Positions 53,996 to 63,591 are shown, counted from the first letter of the stretch. The stretch is 64,000 nucleotides of DNA from Terriglobia bacterium (GCA_020073345.1 JAIQFI010000028.1:16484-80483); one strand, 5' to 3'. Notes: generated from the sequence alone by a model not told the origin. Program-made: numbers and translations.

Positions 53996-55837
53996 CTACA
54001 GTCTGCAGATCAGCAGTTCGCGCTCGTAGATCATTTCCGGAGGCAGATGATCGTGGAGCGCCAGGAACAGTTCTTCGTGCGCGATTACTTCTTTGCGCCA
54101 AGCCGCCCGGTCAAATTCCTGCAGAGCGTCGAATTGCTCCTTGGTGAAGGAAGGCAGACCGTCCCACTCGATGTCCTCATAGCGAGGCATCCAGCCGATG
54201 GGCGTCTCCCTTGCCAGAGCGCGTCCATGGGCCCGATCGACGATCCACTTCAGTACACGCATGTTCTCGCTGAAGCCCGGCCACAGGAACTTGCCGTCGG
54301 CATCCTTGCGGAACCAGTTCACGTGATAGATCCGCGGCGTCTCGCTCAAGCTGCGCTGCATCTTGATCCAGTGCCGGAAATAATCGCCCATGTGGTAGCC
54401 GCAGAACGGCAGCATGGCCATCGGGTCGCGGCGGACTTGGCCCACGGTCCCGACGATAGCCGCGGTAGTCTCCGAACCCATCGTGGCACCCGTGTATACA
54501 CCGCCACTCCAATTAAATGCCTGATACACCAGAGGCATGGTGGTCGCGCGACGGCCTCCGAAGATCATGGCGCTGATCGGAACACCTGCGGGATCTTCCC
54601 AGGCCGGATCGATGGTCGGACATTGCGACGCCGGAGCGGTGAAGCGCGAGTTGGGATGCGCCGCCTTCGCGCCGGTTTCCTTGGCGATCTGCGGAGTCCA
54701 GCGGTTGCCCTTCCAATCCATGCATTCGGCGGGAGGATCGTCCGTCATCCCTTCCCACCACACGCCGCCTTCCGGCGTCAGCGCGACGTTGGTGAAGATG
54801 GTATTGCGGGCCAGCGTCGACATGGCATTCGGATTGGTCTTGACCGACGTTCCGGGCGCTACGCCGAAGAACCCCGCTTCCGGATTGATGGCGCGCAGGC
54901 GGCCGTCGGCGTCCGGCTTGATCCAGGCGATATCGTCGCCGACCGTCCAGACCTTCCAGCCCTCGAATCCGCGGGGCGGGATCAGCATGGAAAAATTAGT
55001 CTTACCGCAGGCACTGGGAAACGCGGCGGCCACGTAAGTCTTTTGGCCCTGCGGATCCTCTACGCCCAGGATGAGCATGTGCTCGGCCATCCAGCCTTCA
55101 TCGCGGGCGATGTTGGAGGCGATGCGCAGCGCGAAACACTTTTTACCTAACAGCGCATTCCCGCCATAACCGGAACCGTACGACCAGATCTCGCGCGTTT
55201 CAGGGAAGTGAACGATGTACTTCTCCTCGTTGCACGGCCACGGCACATCCCGATCGCCCGGAGCCAAAGGCATCCCCACGCTGTGCATGCACGGCACCAC
55301 GCGCGTGTCCGGCTTTTCGATCTCGGCGTAGATCGGCTTTCCAATGCGAGCCATGATCCGCATGTTGACCACGACATAGGGAGAATCGGTGAGTTGGACG
55401 CCGATCTGGGACATCGGCGAGCCGACCGGTCCCATGCTGTAGGGCAGCACGTACATGGTGCGCCCGCGCATGCAGCCGTTGAAGAGCTCTTTGAGTTTCC
55501 GGCGCATCTCCAGCGGGTTGACCCAGTTGTTGGTCGGGCCCGCATTGTCTTTGGACAGCGAGCAAATGAAGGTGCGATCCTCGACGCGGGCAACGTCGCT
55601 GGCGTCCGAGCGAGCGTAATAACAACCCGGCCACAGTTCCTCATTCAGCTTGATGAACGTCCCGTTTTCAACCATTTGGGAGCACAAGGCGTCGTATTCT
55701 TCTTGGGAGCCGTCTACCCAGTGGATGTTCTCCGGCGTGGTGAGTTCGGCCATCTTCTCCACCCAGCGGAGAAGGTGCTTATTTTCACTCAAGGGCCGGG
55801 AAACGTTACGGGAGGGCTTCGTGGTTACTGTAGACAT
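53996..55837 (-). CDS. pckG: Phosphoenolpyruvate carboxykinase (GTP)
   Basis: 613 residues. GTP-PEPCK landmarks: [15 protein letters not shown], the kinase P-loop in [16 protein letters not shown] with the hyper-reactive Cys, [11 protein letters not shown] (metal site), [22 protein letters not shown], and the nucleotide region [20 protein letters not shown]. It decarboxylates and phosphorylates oxaloacetate to PEP for gluconeogenesis. GATAAT ends 8 nt before the ATG with a G-run in between, which may be a Shine-Dalgarno or part of a near-leaderless start. Confidence 0.96.
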   Translation of the reverse strand: MSTVTTKPSRNVSRPLSENKHLLRWVEKMAELTTPENIHWVDGSQEEYDALCSQMVENGTFIKLNEELWPGCYYARSDASDVARVEDRTFICSLSKDNAGPTNNWVNPLEMRRKLKELFNGCMRGRTMYVLPYSMGPVGSPMSQIGVQLTDSPYVVVNMRIMARIGKPIYAEIEKPDTRVVPCMHSVGMPLAPGDRDVPWPCNEEKYIVHFPETREIWSYGSGYGGNALLGKKCFALRIASNIARDEGWMAEHMLILGVEDPQGQKTYVAAAFPSACGKTNFSMLIPPRGFEGWKVWTVGDDIAWIKPDADGRLRAINPEAGFFGVAPGTSVKTNPNAMSTLARNTIFTNVALTPEGGVWWEGMTDDPPAECMDWKGNRWTPQIAKETGAKAAHPNSRFTAPASQCPTIDPAWEDPAGVPISAMIFGGRRATTMPLVYQAFNWSGGVYTGATMGSETTAAIVGTVGQVRRDPMAMLPFCGYHMGDYFRHWIKMQRSLSETPRIYHVNWFRKDADGKFLWPGFSENMRVLKWIVDRAHGRALARETPIGWMPRYEDIEWDGLPSFTKEQFDALQEFDRAAWRKEVIAHEELFLALHDHLPPEMIYERELLICRL

Positions 55838-55897
55838 ACCCCCCTATTATCGCGCGAACGCCGCGTTCCTCGCGCCGGCGGATTCTGTCTGACCGAA

Positions 55898-57079
55898 CTA
55901 AGCGATCATGACCTTGCGCGGGAACTGGGAGTTGTCCTCCAGGAAGGTTTTCTTCCTGGACAACTCGGCGACGGTCGGTTGGACGACGCCGTTCGCGTCC
56001 GTGGCGCGCGAAACCAGGGTGTGCGCGCCGGGAGTAGCGCCTTCCCAGCGGTAGGTGAACAGCTTCCACGAAAATTGCGAGTTGGCGGATTCCAGCGTCG
56101 CTTTCTGCCAGGGGCCGTCATCGACCTTGACTTCCACGGACTTGATCGGCGTCCCGTCATTTAACACGAAGCCCAAGACCTGATGTTCGTTGCCGCTCTT
56201 GCGCACGCGCGCGATCACGGATTTGAGTTGCATGTGGGTGACTTCGGTCTCTACCCACTGCGTCTCGGGATCGTCATCTTTGCCGGTTCCGCCCACGCCG
56301 CGGATGGTCCGGTACCAGCGTGCCTGATAGTTGCCCAGGTAGCGGTCTTCCTGCAAGTGCACTTCCGCGAGCCACTTTACGTTCGCCACGCCGTACCAGC
56401 CGGGCATGACCAGACGCACCGGGAACCCCTGGTTGAGCGTGAGCGGCTCGCCATTCATCGCGTAGGCGATCAGTGGCTCCGGCTTCATGGCATTCTCGAC
56501 CGTGATACTGCGGCCGAATTGCTGATCGAGCTTGTAGGTCTGCTGGCGGAACGCCACGTCCGCCGAGCCGTGATCGGCGCCGAAGAAGACTACTTCCCGC
56601 GCCTTGGAGTTGACTCCGAGCTGTTTCAGCACGGCGCTCAGGCGGACGCCGGTAAAGCGGCCACAGGAAGCCAATCCCTGGATCGCACGCGGACTGTTGC
56701 CGGAGCATTCAAAGCCATGGACCACCTCGGTGGATTTCATGGCCTTCAGATCAGCCAGCGAGAATTCGGCCGGCTTGTTGACCATCCCAGTGAACTTCAA
56801 CTTATACGTCGCGCCATCAACGACCGGTTTCATGAAGTGCTGGGTGGTGAAGAACTGATCTTTGGGCGTCAGCATGCCGTCGATTTTGCGGATATCGAGC
56901 TGGCGTGTCGCCGCACCCGGGACACCACCCGGGTTGAAGTTGTTGGGAAGGTCGGTAAACGGAACGTCCGTGTCGCCCTGAGCCAGGGCGGGCACAGGCA
57001 GGTCACGCAGCAGGGCCAGCAGGCTGGTCGCGGCCAGACCCCGGCGTAATGTTTCTCTACGGCTGATTTGATGGGACAT
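55898..57079 (-). CDS. Tat-exported sulfite-oxidase-like molybdopterin protein
   Basis: 393 residues, AAGGAG before the ATG. Tat signal ISRRETLRRGLAATSLLALL. Oxidoreductase molybdopterin domain with Mo-ligand Cys125 in HGFECSGNSPRAIQGLASCGRFTGV, then FFGADHGSADVAF and EPLIAYAMNGEPL and a C-terminal Mo-co dimer domain (VLGFVLNDGTPIKSVEVKVDDGPW). There is no cytochrome b5 domain, so electrons go to an external cytochrome. It probably oxidises sulfite or a related sulfur compound in the periplasm. Confidence 0.9.
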   Translation of the reverse strand: MSHQISRRETLRRGLAATSLLALLRDLPVPALAQGDTDVPFTDLPNNFNPGGVPGAATRQLDIRKIDGMLTPKDQFFTTQHFMKPVVDGATYKLKFTGMVNKPAEFSLADLKAMKSTEVVHGFECSGNSPRAIQGLASCGRFTGVRLSAVLKQLGVNSKAREVVFFGADHGSADVAFRQQTYKLDQQFGRSITVENAMKPEPLIAYAMNGEPLTLNQGFPVRLVMPGWYGVANVKWLAEVHLQEDRYLGNYQARWYRTIRGVGGTGKDDDPETQWVETEVTHMQLKSVIARVRKSGNEHQVLGFVLNDGTPIKSVEVKVDDGPWQKATLESANSQFSWKLFTYRWEGATPGAHTLVSRATDANGVVQPTVAELSRKKTFLEDNSQFPRKVMIA

Positions 57080-57218
57080 TGTCAGGCTCCTTTAGGTCCT
57101 TAAAGATATGGTCTGCGAGGACCTCGATCTGCGTGGAATTCAAACTGAATAATACCACCGGAGTGCAGGGAGCAAAAGCGCCCTTACCCCGGCCCGCCAG
57201 ACTCTTCGGACTGGTTAG

Positions 57219-60200
57219 TCAGAACGTGATGCGCGCGACCAGCGTGCCCTGGCGTTCTCCACTCACGGTCCCCGTCGTATTGATGGTTCCGAAGCCGCTG
57301 GTATAGCGGCCATCGGGGCCCCGCACCGGGTTGGTACCCAAAAGGCCGCCCACAATGGTGCTTGTTCCAGCGTTGGGATTTACGTAAGTCCCTGCAGTCG
57401 TACCAAGCAGCAGCGATCGGTTGAAAATGTTGTTGAACTCCGCGCGGACCTGGAGGGAGACGCGCTCCTTGATGCGGAACGTGCGTCCGAAGCTGGCCAG
57501 CTCCGACGGGCGGCGCTGATACCGATAGTCGTTGTAGTAGGCCGCCGACGGGCTGAACTGACCACTGGGGGTATTGACCCAGGCGGCGGGATTCAGCACC
57601 TGAGTCTGGCTGGGATCGTAGCAGTGGCAGTTTATATCCACCAAGTAAACCGGCACTCCCGGAACCCGCGTCGCATAGGTGCTACGAAGCAGCGTACTTG
57701 CGTTGTTGTTGGTCGGGCTGAGGGGCGCCTGAATCGGCAATCCGCTGCCATATTGCAGCACCGCGCCGAGCGACCAATCCCTCACGGCGTAACTCAGCCA
57801 GCGGTTCTCGCTCCACTTGGGTGTTGTGTAGTTGACGGCGAAGGTCATCCAATTCGGCCGCGAGGAGGCCGACAGTTGTTTGTTGGTATCCCGATTGAAG
57901 ACGTCGTTAATCACGCCCAGGCCTGTATAGTCCTCAGCGCCCAGATCGAGTTCCTTCGAGCGGGTGTAGGTCCAGGTGAAATCCAAACCGTGAGAGAAGC
58001 GCTTGGTCGCCTTCAATTGCAGGGCGTCGTACCAGGTCTTCCCCAGGGGCGCGCCGGTCGCGGCGAGACTGGTGAATTGCGGGAAGGGCCGCAGTGATTG
58101 CGCCACAGTGGATGTAAGCGGGAAGCCGGCGTATGGAATTTTGTTCTGGAACGGTCCCGCCGCTGCCGAATTCACCTGCGATGCGAGGATGGTGCGATCC
58201 GCGGCGCTGTTCCAATCCAAACGGTAGTTCGCCAGAAGAGTTTGCGGCGTCAGCGCGTTGTAGTCGAGCAACGACGCCGTTCTCCACCACACGCCCCGAT
58301 TGCCGACGTAGCTGGCTTCCACGATCAAATCCTTGGTCAGTTCGCGCTGGAGGCCGATATTCCACTGCCATAGGCGAGCAGGACGCCCGTAATTCTGATC
58401 CACTACTGCCGGGCCTGGCCCAGGAGTGGCCGACGACGGGAACAAGCCTGGCCGTAAATCCGGCCAGGCCGTTGGGGGCGTAAGGCCCTGGCTCAGGATC
58501 ATGGCCGGGTCGCCGAAATTTGAATTAACCGTGGTTGTATTCGCGCCCGCGGAGCCCTGTCCACCGCCTTGAGACATCGAGTAACTGATGCCTATGGCCC
58601 CGCGCAAAACCATCTTGGGAAGCACCTGATAGGAGACACCCACGCGTGGAGCATAGGCCCACGGATAGTTCTTGGCGAAGCGGCAGTTGCAGTTCGCTTC
58701 AAAGATCGAGGCGCCAGGATGTCCGCCCACCGTGGGGTTAGCCAAGGTAGGCGAAAAGCTGGGAGAACGTCCGTATTGTTCGCGCGGATAAGTCATCAGG
58801 TCCCAGCGGATTCCGTAATCGACCGTGATTTTACGCGTGACCTTCCAGGTATCTTGCGCGAACCAGGCGTAGAAGCCCCGCCCGCCGCGCGTATTCGTCG
58901 GCTGCGCCAGGATGACACTATTCGTGCGGCCCAGCAACAGGCTGGCGTAGGGGAAACCAGTGAAAAGAGCGCCTTTAGCTTGGCCTTGAAAAAAGGAATT
59001 ATCGGTCTGATTCGTGCTGAAGGAGAAGTTGCCGCTTGTGTTGGAAGCCGTTGCCACGGGATAACCGTCAAATCGTATCTCGCCCCCGAACTTATAACTG
59101 TGGTTGCCTTTCACCCAGCTCAGGCTCAGGTTACCGGTGGGCCTCTGCAAAAGGCTGCGCACCTGGCCGGTGGCCGGACCCATGACTGGCGTTCCGCCCG
59201 TGCTGTTCGGGCCCAAAGTAGACCCCCAGACCGGGACGCGGGCTCCATTTTGCGGACCGAGTGTGCCACCCGAGATTCCAAGCACCTTGACCATATCGAA
59301 GTTCGTGATGGGCGCCGTATCCCTGAAATCATTGACGACATACCCCGCGCCAAAGTGCAGCAGCATGGTGGGAGTGACCGTGTAATCCAGGTTGGCGCGC
59401 CACGTCCGCGAATAGATGTACGTTCCCCGCGTCTGCGTGATCTCGTCCGGGAAACCCTCTGACAGTGCAAATCCCCCTGGAGCGTACTCCACTTCCGTGC
59501 TGGTAGAGGACCAATAGCCGGATATCTTGAACCGTGAGCTGATCGAGTGATCCAGTTTAATGGACGGAATCGGAGTGACCCGGTCGCTGGGGAATGGGTT
59601 TGAGAAGTTGCTGATCAACGTCGTTGCCGAACCCAGGTTCGGCTTAGGAATAAGATTCTGAAGCTTTACCGCGGACGAGTCGAAGCGGGTTACGGGGATC
59701 TGATTACCGGTGAACTGCGTTCGCGCGCGCGTCCCGTTCGGAGCTATTTGCTCTGTTTTGGGATCAAAAATCATCCCTTCCAGCATGGTGTTCCCCAAGC
59801 CATCCTTGGCGAGGGCGCCGGTAAAAGCCTTCCCACTCAGCAGCCTGGAGAAGTCGCCCCCGCGATACGCCAGGGTAGGGACGGTCGTCACCTGATCGCT
59901 GACCAGGCTCGACTCGCGGAACTGTTCGTAGTTAAAGAAGAAGAACGTCTTGTCCTTGCCGTTGTAGATCTTCGGGATGATGATCGGTCCGCCAAGAGAG
60001 CCGCCAAAGTCGTTTCGACGCTGCTTATTGCGGACATGATCGAAGGTGTGGTGGGCCCACAGCGCCTCGTTCACGAAGTAATCGTAGGCCGATCCATGGA
60101 AGCCGTTGGTGCCAGACCGGGTGGTGTATTGGATCAGCCCGGAGCCCGCCTGGCCGAATTCCGCGGAATAGTTCGAGGCTTGGATAGCCACTTCTTCCAG

Positions 60201-60848
60201 CGCATCCACGCTGGGCTGCATCTGCGCCTGGGAGTTCGAGGTGTTCACGCCGTTGGTGATGTCCTGCCCATCCAGCTTGATGCCGAACGTGTTGGTCGGC
60301 GCGCCGTTGACGCGCATGGAGGTATTGGGGACCCAGTACACGCCCGCCGTCAGCACCGACGAGGCCAGGGGGTTGCGCACGCCATGGGTACTGGACGTCG
60401 CCGGCCCGACGCCCAGAATCGGCAGCGAATTCATCCGGTCCGTGGTGACGTTGGAGTTTACGGCGGCGCTTTCTGTGCTCAGCATCGAGGCTTGCGCCGA
60501 GACGGTCACCGATTCCGTGTTCGTGCCCACTTCCAGGACGACGTCGATGCGAATTATCTGGGCCGCCTGGACGCCCAGGTTTTGGCGGACGTGGTTCTTG
60601 AACCCGGCTACTTTCACCGTCAACTCATAGGTCGCCGCCGGCAGTTGCGAGAAAGTGTAGTTTCCGGTGGAACTGGTGTTGGTCTGATAAACTGTGCCGG
60701 TTTCAACGTTCTTCAGTTCCAGCGGAGCATTCGCGACCACGGCGCCGGCCGGGTCGGAAATAGTTCCGGTGATGGTGCCGGTCGCGGTCTGCGCAAACGC
60801 AGCCGCGGAGCACAGGAATAGTGCTGACAACAGACCCAAAAAACGCAT
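57219..60848 (-). CDS. Oar-like TonB-dependent receptor with carboxypeptidase-regulatory domain
   Basis: 1209 residues from ATG 60848 (AAGGGGAA upstream). Signal peptide ends AAFAQ. Residues about 25-105 form a carboxypeptidase-regulatory (CarboxypepD_reg) domain (TGTITGTISDPAGAVVANAPLELKN), then the plug (DGQDITNGVNTSNSQAQ) and a large barrel ending LVARITF. Acidobacterial Oar-type proteins are expanded, presumably for uptake or adhesion of polymers. The 139 bp to the sulfite-oxidase gene has no ORF of note. Confidence 0.9.
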   Translation of the reverse strand: MRFLGLLSALFLCSAAAFAQTATGTITGTISDPAGAVVANAPLELKNVETGTVYQTNTSSTGNYTFSQLPAATYELTVKVAGFKNHVRQNLGVQAAQIIRIDVVLEVGTNTESVTVSAQASMLSTESAAVNSNVTTDRMNSLPILGVGPATSSTHGVRNPLASSVLTAGVYWVPNTSMRVNGAPTNTFGIKLDGQDITNGVNTSNSQAQMQPSVDALEEVAIQASNYSAEFGQAGSGLIQYTTRSGTNGFHGSAYDYFVNEALWAHHTFDHVRNKQRRNDFGGSLGGPIIIPKIYNGKDKTFFFFNYEQFRESSLVSDQVTTVPTLAYRGGDFSRLLSGKAFTGALAKDGLGNTMLEGMIFDPKTEQIAPNGTRARTQFTGNQIPVTRFDSSAVKLQNLIPKPNLGSATTLISNFSNPFPSDRVTPIPSIKLDHSISSRFKISGYWSSTSTEVEYAPGGFALSEGFPDEITQTRGTYIYSRTWRANLDYTVTPTMLLHFGAGYVVNDFRDTAPITNFDMVKVLGISGGTLGPQNGARVPVWGSTLGPNSTGGTPVMGPATGQVRSLLQRPTGNLSLSWVKGNHSYKFGGEIRFDGYPVATASNTSGNFSFSTNQTDNSFFQGQAKGALFTGFPYASLLLGRTNSVILAQPTNTRGGRGFYAWFAQDTWKVTRKITVDYGIRWDLMTYPREQYGRSPSFSPTLANPTVGGHPGASIFEANCNCRFAKNYPWAYAPRVGVSYQVLPKMVLRGAIGISYSMSQGGGQGSAGANTTTVNSNFGDPAMILSQGLTPPTAWPDLRPGLFPSSATPGPGPAVVDQNYGRPARLWQWNIGLQRELTKDLIVEASYVGNRGVWWRTASLLDYNALTPQTLLANYRLDWNSAADRTILASQVNSAAAGPFQNKIPYAGFPLTSTVAQSLRPFPQFTSLAATGAPLGKTWYDALQLKATKRFSHGLDFTWTYTRSKELDLGAEDYTGLGVINDVFNRDTNKQLSASSRPNWMTFAVNYTTPKWSENRWLSYAVRDWSLGAVLQYGSGLPIQAPLSPTNNNASTLLRSTYATRVPGVPVYLVDINCHCYDPSQTQVLNPAAWVNTPSGQFSPSAAYYNDYRYQRRPSELASFGRTFRIKERVSLQVRAEFNNIFNRSLLLGTTAGTYVNPNAGTSTIVGGLLGTNPVRGPDGRYTSGFGTINTTGTVSGERQGTLVARITF

Positions 60849-61024
60849 TCTGTTTCCCCTTAATGCCCCAAGCACGCCGATCCTTCAAGGATGACGCCAG
60901 TCTACGGCATCGTATGTCATTGATGAACGATTGTCAATCATTGTATGCAGGCCGGACCCTGCAAGTTTCCGCCCTCGGAAGAAAGTTTGAAACGCGACGA
61001 TTCCTAGGGGAATCCCCAGTTTGT

Positions 61025-61486
61025 ATGCCTCAACCGGCTTCCGCCCGTGAACTCGATATTTTGCTGGCGGAAGACAACGAATTCGATGTTCACGTGACGG
61101 TGGCTGCCTTCCGGGATGCAAAAACGCCGAACCGTATACACTGTGTTTCTGACGGCGAGGCTGCGATTGCCTTCCTGAAACGTACCGGCGAGCACAGCCG
61201 GGCTCCACGCCCCGACCTGATCCTTCTGGACCTCAACCTGCCCAAGCTGGACGGATTCGAGGTCTTGGAGGCGATCAAAGCGGATCCAAGCTTGAGGAAC
61301 ATTCCGGTGGTGATGGTGAGTGGAAATATCCAGGACGGGGACATCCGGCGGGCGTATGAACTCCAGGTTTCTTCTTTTCTGATGAAGCCCCGGGAGGTGG
61401 ACGAATACTTCGCCGCGATCCGCTCGCTGAAGGAACTCTGGTTTCACGCGGCGGCGCATGCGCCGAAACCGGACTCGCCAACGTGA
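61025..61486 (+). CDS. Stand-alone response regulator (Rcp1-like)
   Basis: 153 residues from ATG 61025. Receiver domain only: DILLAEDNEFDVHVT with the acidic pocket, phospho-Asp in ILLDLNLPKLDGFEV, VVMVSGN, and the Lys in SFLMKPREVDEYF. No output domain, as in Rcp1-type regulators that serve phytochrome or chemotaxis-like kinases. No kinase is adjacent. A GGGGAATCCCC palindrome sits just upstream. A degenerate copy of its 3' end may lie near 63352. Confidence 0.85.
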   Translation: MPQPASARELDILLAEDNEFDVHVTVAAFRDAKTPNRIHCVSDGEAAIAFLKRTGEHSRAPRPDLILLDLNLPKLDGFEVLEAIKADPSLRNIPVVMVSGNIQDGDIRRAYELQVSSFLMKPREVDEYFAAIRSLKELWFHAAAHAPKPDSPT

Positions 61487-61527
61487 TTTCGTCGCGGCCC
61501 TGCCCGTCGATATAATGGCTGCAGGTT

Positions 61528-61818
61528 ATGAATCCGCTGGAAACGATCCGGGCCAGGGAAGCTGAAATCCGAGCTCTGGCTGCAAAACACGGTGCCGGGA
61601 ATGTTCGTGTTTTCGGGTCGGTTGTTCGTGGCGAAGCTTCTCAGGAGAGCGACATCGATTTCCTGATCGATATCGTGGGACCAACCTCGCCCTGGTTCCC
61701 CGGAGGTTTGCTGAATGACCTGGAAGGGCTGCTGGGTCGCCGGGTCGACGTGGTTGTCGCGCGATCGCTCAATCCCCTGTTGCGCGATTCCGTTCTGAAC
61801 GAAGCCGTCCCTCTGTGA
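61528..61818 (+). CDS. mntA: MntA-type nucleotidyltransferase antitoxin
   Basis: 96 residues. Polbeta-type core with FGSVVRGEASQESDIDFLID (residues 29-48): GSxxRG plus SDxD metal ligands. The paired HepT gene overlaps its stop (GTGA). In MntA/HepT pairs the nucleotidyltransferase AMPylates the HepT toxin at Tyr and inactivates it. TATAAT lies at 61511, 11 nt before the start. Confidence 0.88.
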   Translation: MNPLETIRAREAEIRALAAKHGAGNVRVFGSVVRGEASQESDIDFLIDIVGPTSPWFPGGLLNDLEGLLGRRVDVVVARSLNPLLRDSVLNEAVPL

Positions 61819-62141
61819 AGGACGACCGGAAGTACCTTCTCCACATTCTCGAATGCATCCAGCGTATTGAGGAGGATGTCTCCGGAGGACGAAGTGCCTT
61901 CGACGCGTCTCACATGATTCAGGACGCGGTGCTGCGCAATCTTCAAGTGATAGCTGAATCGACGAAGCGGTTATCAGATGCGCTTAAGGCTACTCATCCC
62001 GAGTTCGACTGGAGCGGGATTGCGGGCTTCCGTAACTTCCTGGTTCACGATTATCTGGGCGTGGACCTGGGCGTCGTGTGGAAGATCGTCACTGAAGACG
62101 TGCCAAAACTGAAGGCCGTTATACTCCAAATGCTGGGGTGA
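61815..62141 (+). CDS. hepT: HepT-type (DUF86) HEPN ribonuclease toxin
   Basis: 108 residues from a GTG overlapping mntA. All-helical HEPN fold with the RNFLVHDYLG motif (residues 73-82, RX4HxY), where Arg, His and Tyr form the RNase site and the Tyr is the AMPylation target. Intact by sequence, so the module may be functional. Its 3' end overlaps the broken HicB-like gene on the other strand by 23 bp. Confidence 0.87.
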   Translation: MKDDRKYLLHILECIQRIEEDVSGGRSAFDASHMIQDAVLRNLQVIAESTKRLSDALKATHPEFDWSGIAGFRNFLVHDYLGVDLGVVWKIVTEDVPKLKAVILQMLG

Positions 62142-62315
62142 TCGGCTCGCCGGTCTTGAGGGCGCTTTCCAGGTAGCAGCGAATGGCATCTAGCGCCATC
62201 TCCGGGCTTCTTCCAGAGTCTCACCGTAAGTGCAGACTTCAGGGATGGCGGGGACAACGACGTTGAAGCCGCCTTCAGGCATGGGTTCGAACAGAGTTGT
62301 GTAGCCGTATTCCAC
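62119..62315 (-). pseudogene. HicB-family antitoxin, frameshifted
   Basis: From GTG 62315 the frame reads YTTLFEPMPEGGFNVVVPAI then PEVCTYGETLEEAR, the HicB signature, and hits a stop at 62190-62192 after 42 codons. The next frame continues MALDAIRCYLESALKTGEPI to a stop at 62119-62121. One base lost near 62201 (GCCCGGAG for the expected GCCCGGGAG) explains this. No HicA toxin was found next to it. Confidence 0.7.
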
Positions 62316-62415
62316 GAAGTTTCGCTTCTATTGTAGCGTCCCGCGGCAGTCCGAGCACATCCGTGCCTCGCTGGACGCTCGCCGGAACGGCAGTGCATCT
62401 AGAGCTCCGAGCGAC

Positions 62416-63168
62416 TTATCCCACTCTCCCTTTCCGCGCATATTCGTCCAGGTCCATCGGAGGCGCGGTGCCCATCTGTTGCAGCCGGCTCAACAGCCGC
62501 AAGAGGAAGAAGATCAGCGCCTGTCCCGGACGACTATATCGAACTCTTGTTTCCGGTCCGCCGTCCGTGCCGATCTCAAACGCCCCCTGGCGTAGCGAGC
62601 ATCCCAGGTCCAGCAGCTTGTCTCCCTCGAGATACGGAAGCATGCTCGTCATCATCGGTGCGAGGGATGCCGGATCCGCGTCTCCCAGGCACAGGATTCC
62701 CGCCAGAATGGGAGGCGCCGCCCTCGGTGGCAGCACCGATCCGGCGCACAACACCGGCGTGGACGTCCTCCTCAGCCGCCGCACGGATGCCGCCTTAGCC
62801 GCGGCGTCGCAGAGCGTTTCGGTCGACAAATCCTGCTTGCACTCGAACACGGCATATACGCTCTCGGCGGGGATGTAGGGCTGTACGTCGTCGGGAAAAA
62901 GCAGCGGAGAGTAGAACCGGTCATAGATGGCGATATCGATTTGCCGGCTGCGTGCACCCTCGGCGTCTACTACGAACGCGCTCGTGGCTCGGTACCGTTC
63001 CGGCAGGTAGCGGTGAAACAGATCGATCCATTGCCGTTCGCTCACGGCTCCGCACGTCGCGCGGTGGTCATACACGCGGCTGGCGTTCAGATTCGCCAGC
63101 ATCTGTTCCTGGACTCGCAGAAACGCCTGGTGCAGATCGATCCTGCCTCCCTCAGCCCCGTTGCGCAT
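62416..63168 (-). CDS. DUF6602-like nuclease-fold protein
   Basis: 250 residues from ATG 63168 (a 40-residue extension to 63288 is open but low-quality). HQAFLRVQEQMLANLNASRVYDH, then SRQIDIAIYDRF and YIPAESVYAVFECKQDLSTETL resemble the PD-(D/E)xK-like core of DUF6602 (D..ExK). Such proteins are often found in defence or mobile neighbourhoods, but enzymatic activity is not shown. Flanked by a broken HicB and an IS graveyard. Confidence 0.62.
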   Translation of the reverse strand: MRNGAEGGRIDLHQAFLRVQEQMLANLNASRVYDHRATCGAVSERQWIDLFHRYLPERYRATSAFVVDAEGARSRQIDIAIYDRFYSPLLFPDDVQPYIPAESVYAVFECKQDLSTETLCDAAAKAASVRRLRRTSTPVLCAGSVLPPRAAPPILAGILCLGDADPASLAPMMTSMLPYLEGDKLLDLGCSLRQGAFEIGTDGGPETRVRYSRPGQALIFFLLRLLSRLQQMGTAPPMDLDEYARKGRVG

Positions 63169-63271
63169 GTCTAACAATGGAGCTGCCGCCGCTGGGCGGT
63201 TGCACTCCAAACTCCAAGCCAGTTGAGTCCGTATGAAAAACTCGCCCGCGGCTCCGCGTGATTTGAACCCT

Positions 63272-63319
63272 GTGGGGCAGGTTTTCAACCTGCGCGCCGG
63301 TTTGTAACCGGCGCAGGTT
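63272..63319. repeat. Dispersed multi-hairpin repeat, copy 2
   Basis: Shares the first 24 bases of the copy at 53943 (GTGGGGCAGG, CAGGTT/AACCTG hairpin). The second half forms a hairpin of CGCCGGTT/AACCGGCG extended by AACCTGCG/CGCAGGTT. Located upstream of the DUF6602 gene. Confidence 0.65.
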
Positions 63320-63351
63320 CTCTGTAGAGGACGTTAGCCAACCGTCGCCCG

Positions 63352-63398
63352 TGTGTGGTTCCACGCGGCCTCGCCAACGCCCAATCCGGACTCGGTGG
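63352..63398 (+). other. Degenerate copy of a response-regulator 3' end
   Basis: TGGTTcCACGCGGC at 63355 and AAtCCGGACTCG at 63384 align with TGGTTTCACGCGGC and AAACCGGACTCG at 61439-61478, with the same distance between them. The translations match WFHAA...PxPDS. Probably a remnant of a second response-regulator gene. Confidence 0.4.
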
Positions 63399-63420
63399 CG
63401 TGGCTGCTCCGCGCCAGTAG

Positions 63421-63591
63421 GCCGCCGGGGCAGCCAAGCACCACCTTCATCGATACCTGAGCGAGTTCGACTTTCGGAACAATGCTCGTGAAGTCACGGA
63501 CGCCGAACGCGCGAAGCTGGCTCTCAAGGGAGTCGGCGGAAAGCGGCTGATGTGCCGGGACTCACGCCAAAGCGGTAGCTCGAAGGTTTAA
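63421..63591 (+). pseudogene. C-terminal remnant of an IS1595-family transposase
   Basis: The frame opens right after a stop (63418-63420) and reads HHLHRYLSEFDFRNNAREVT then AERAKLALKGVGGKRLMCRD before TAA at 63589. HLHRYLxEFDFRYNxR and GVxGKRLTYR are the C-terminal hallmarks of ISXO2-like (IS1595) DDE transposases. The N-terminal DDE part is absent. Confidence 0.72.

Noticed and set aside
62316..62415. HicA toxin next to the broken HicB
   Set aside because: Frames in this 100 bp lack the GSHxxF-type HicA motif.
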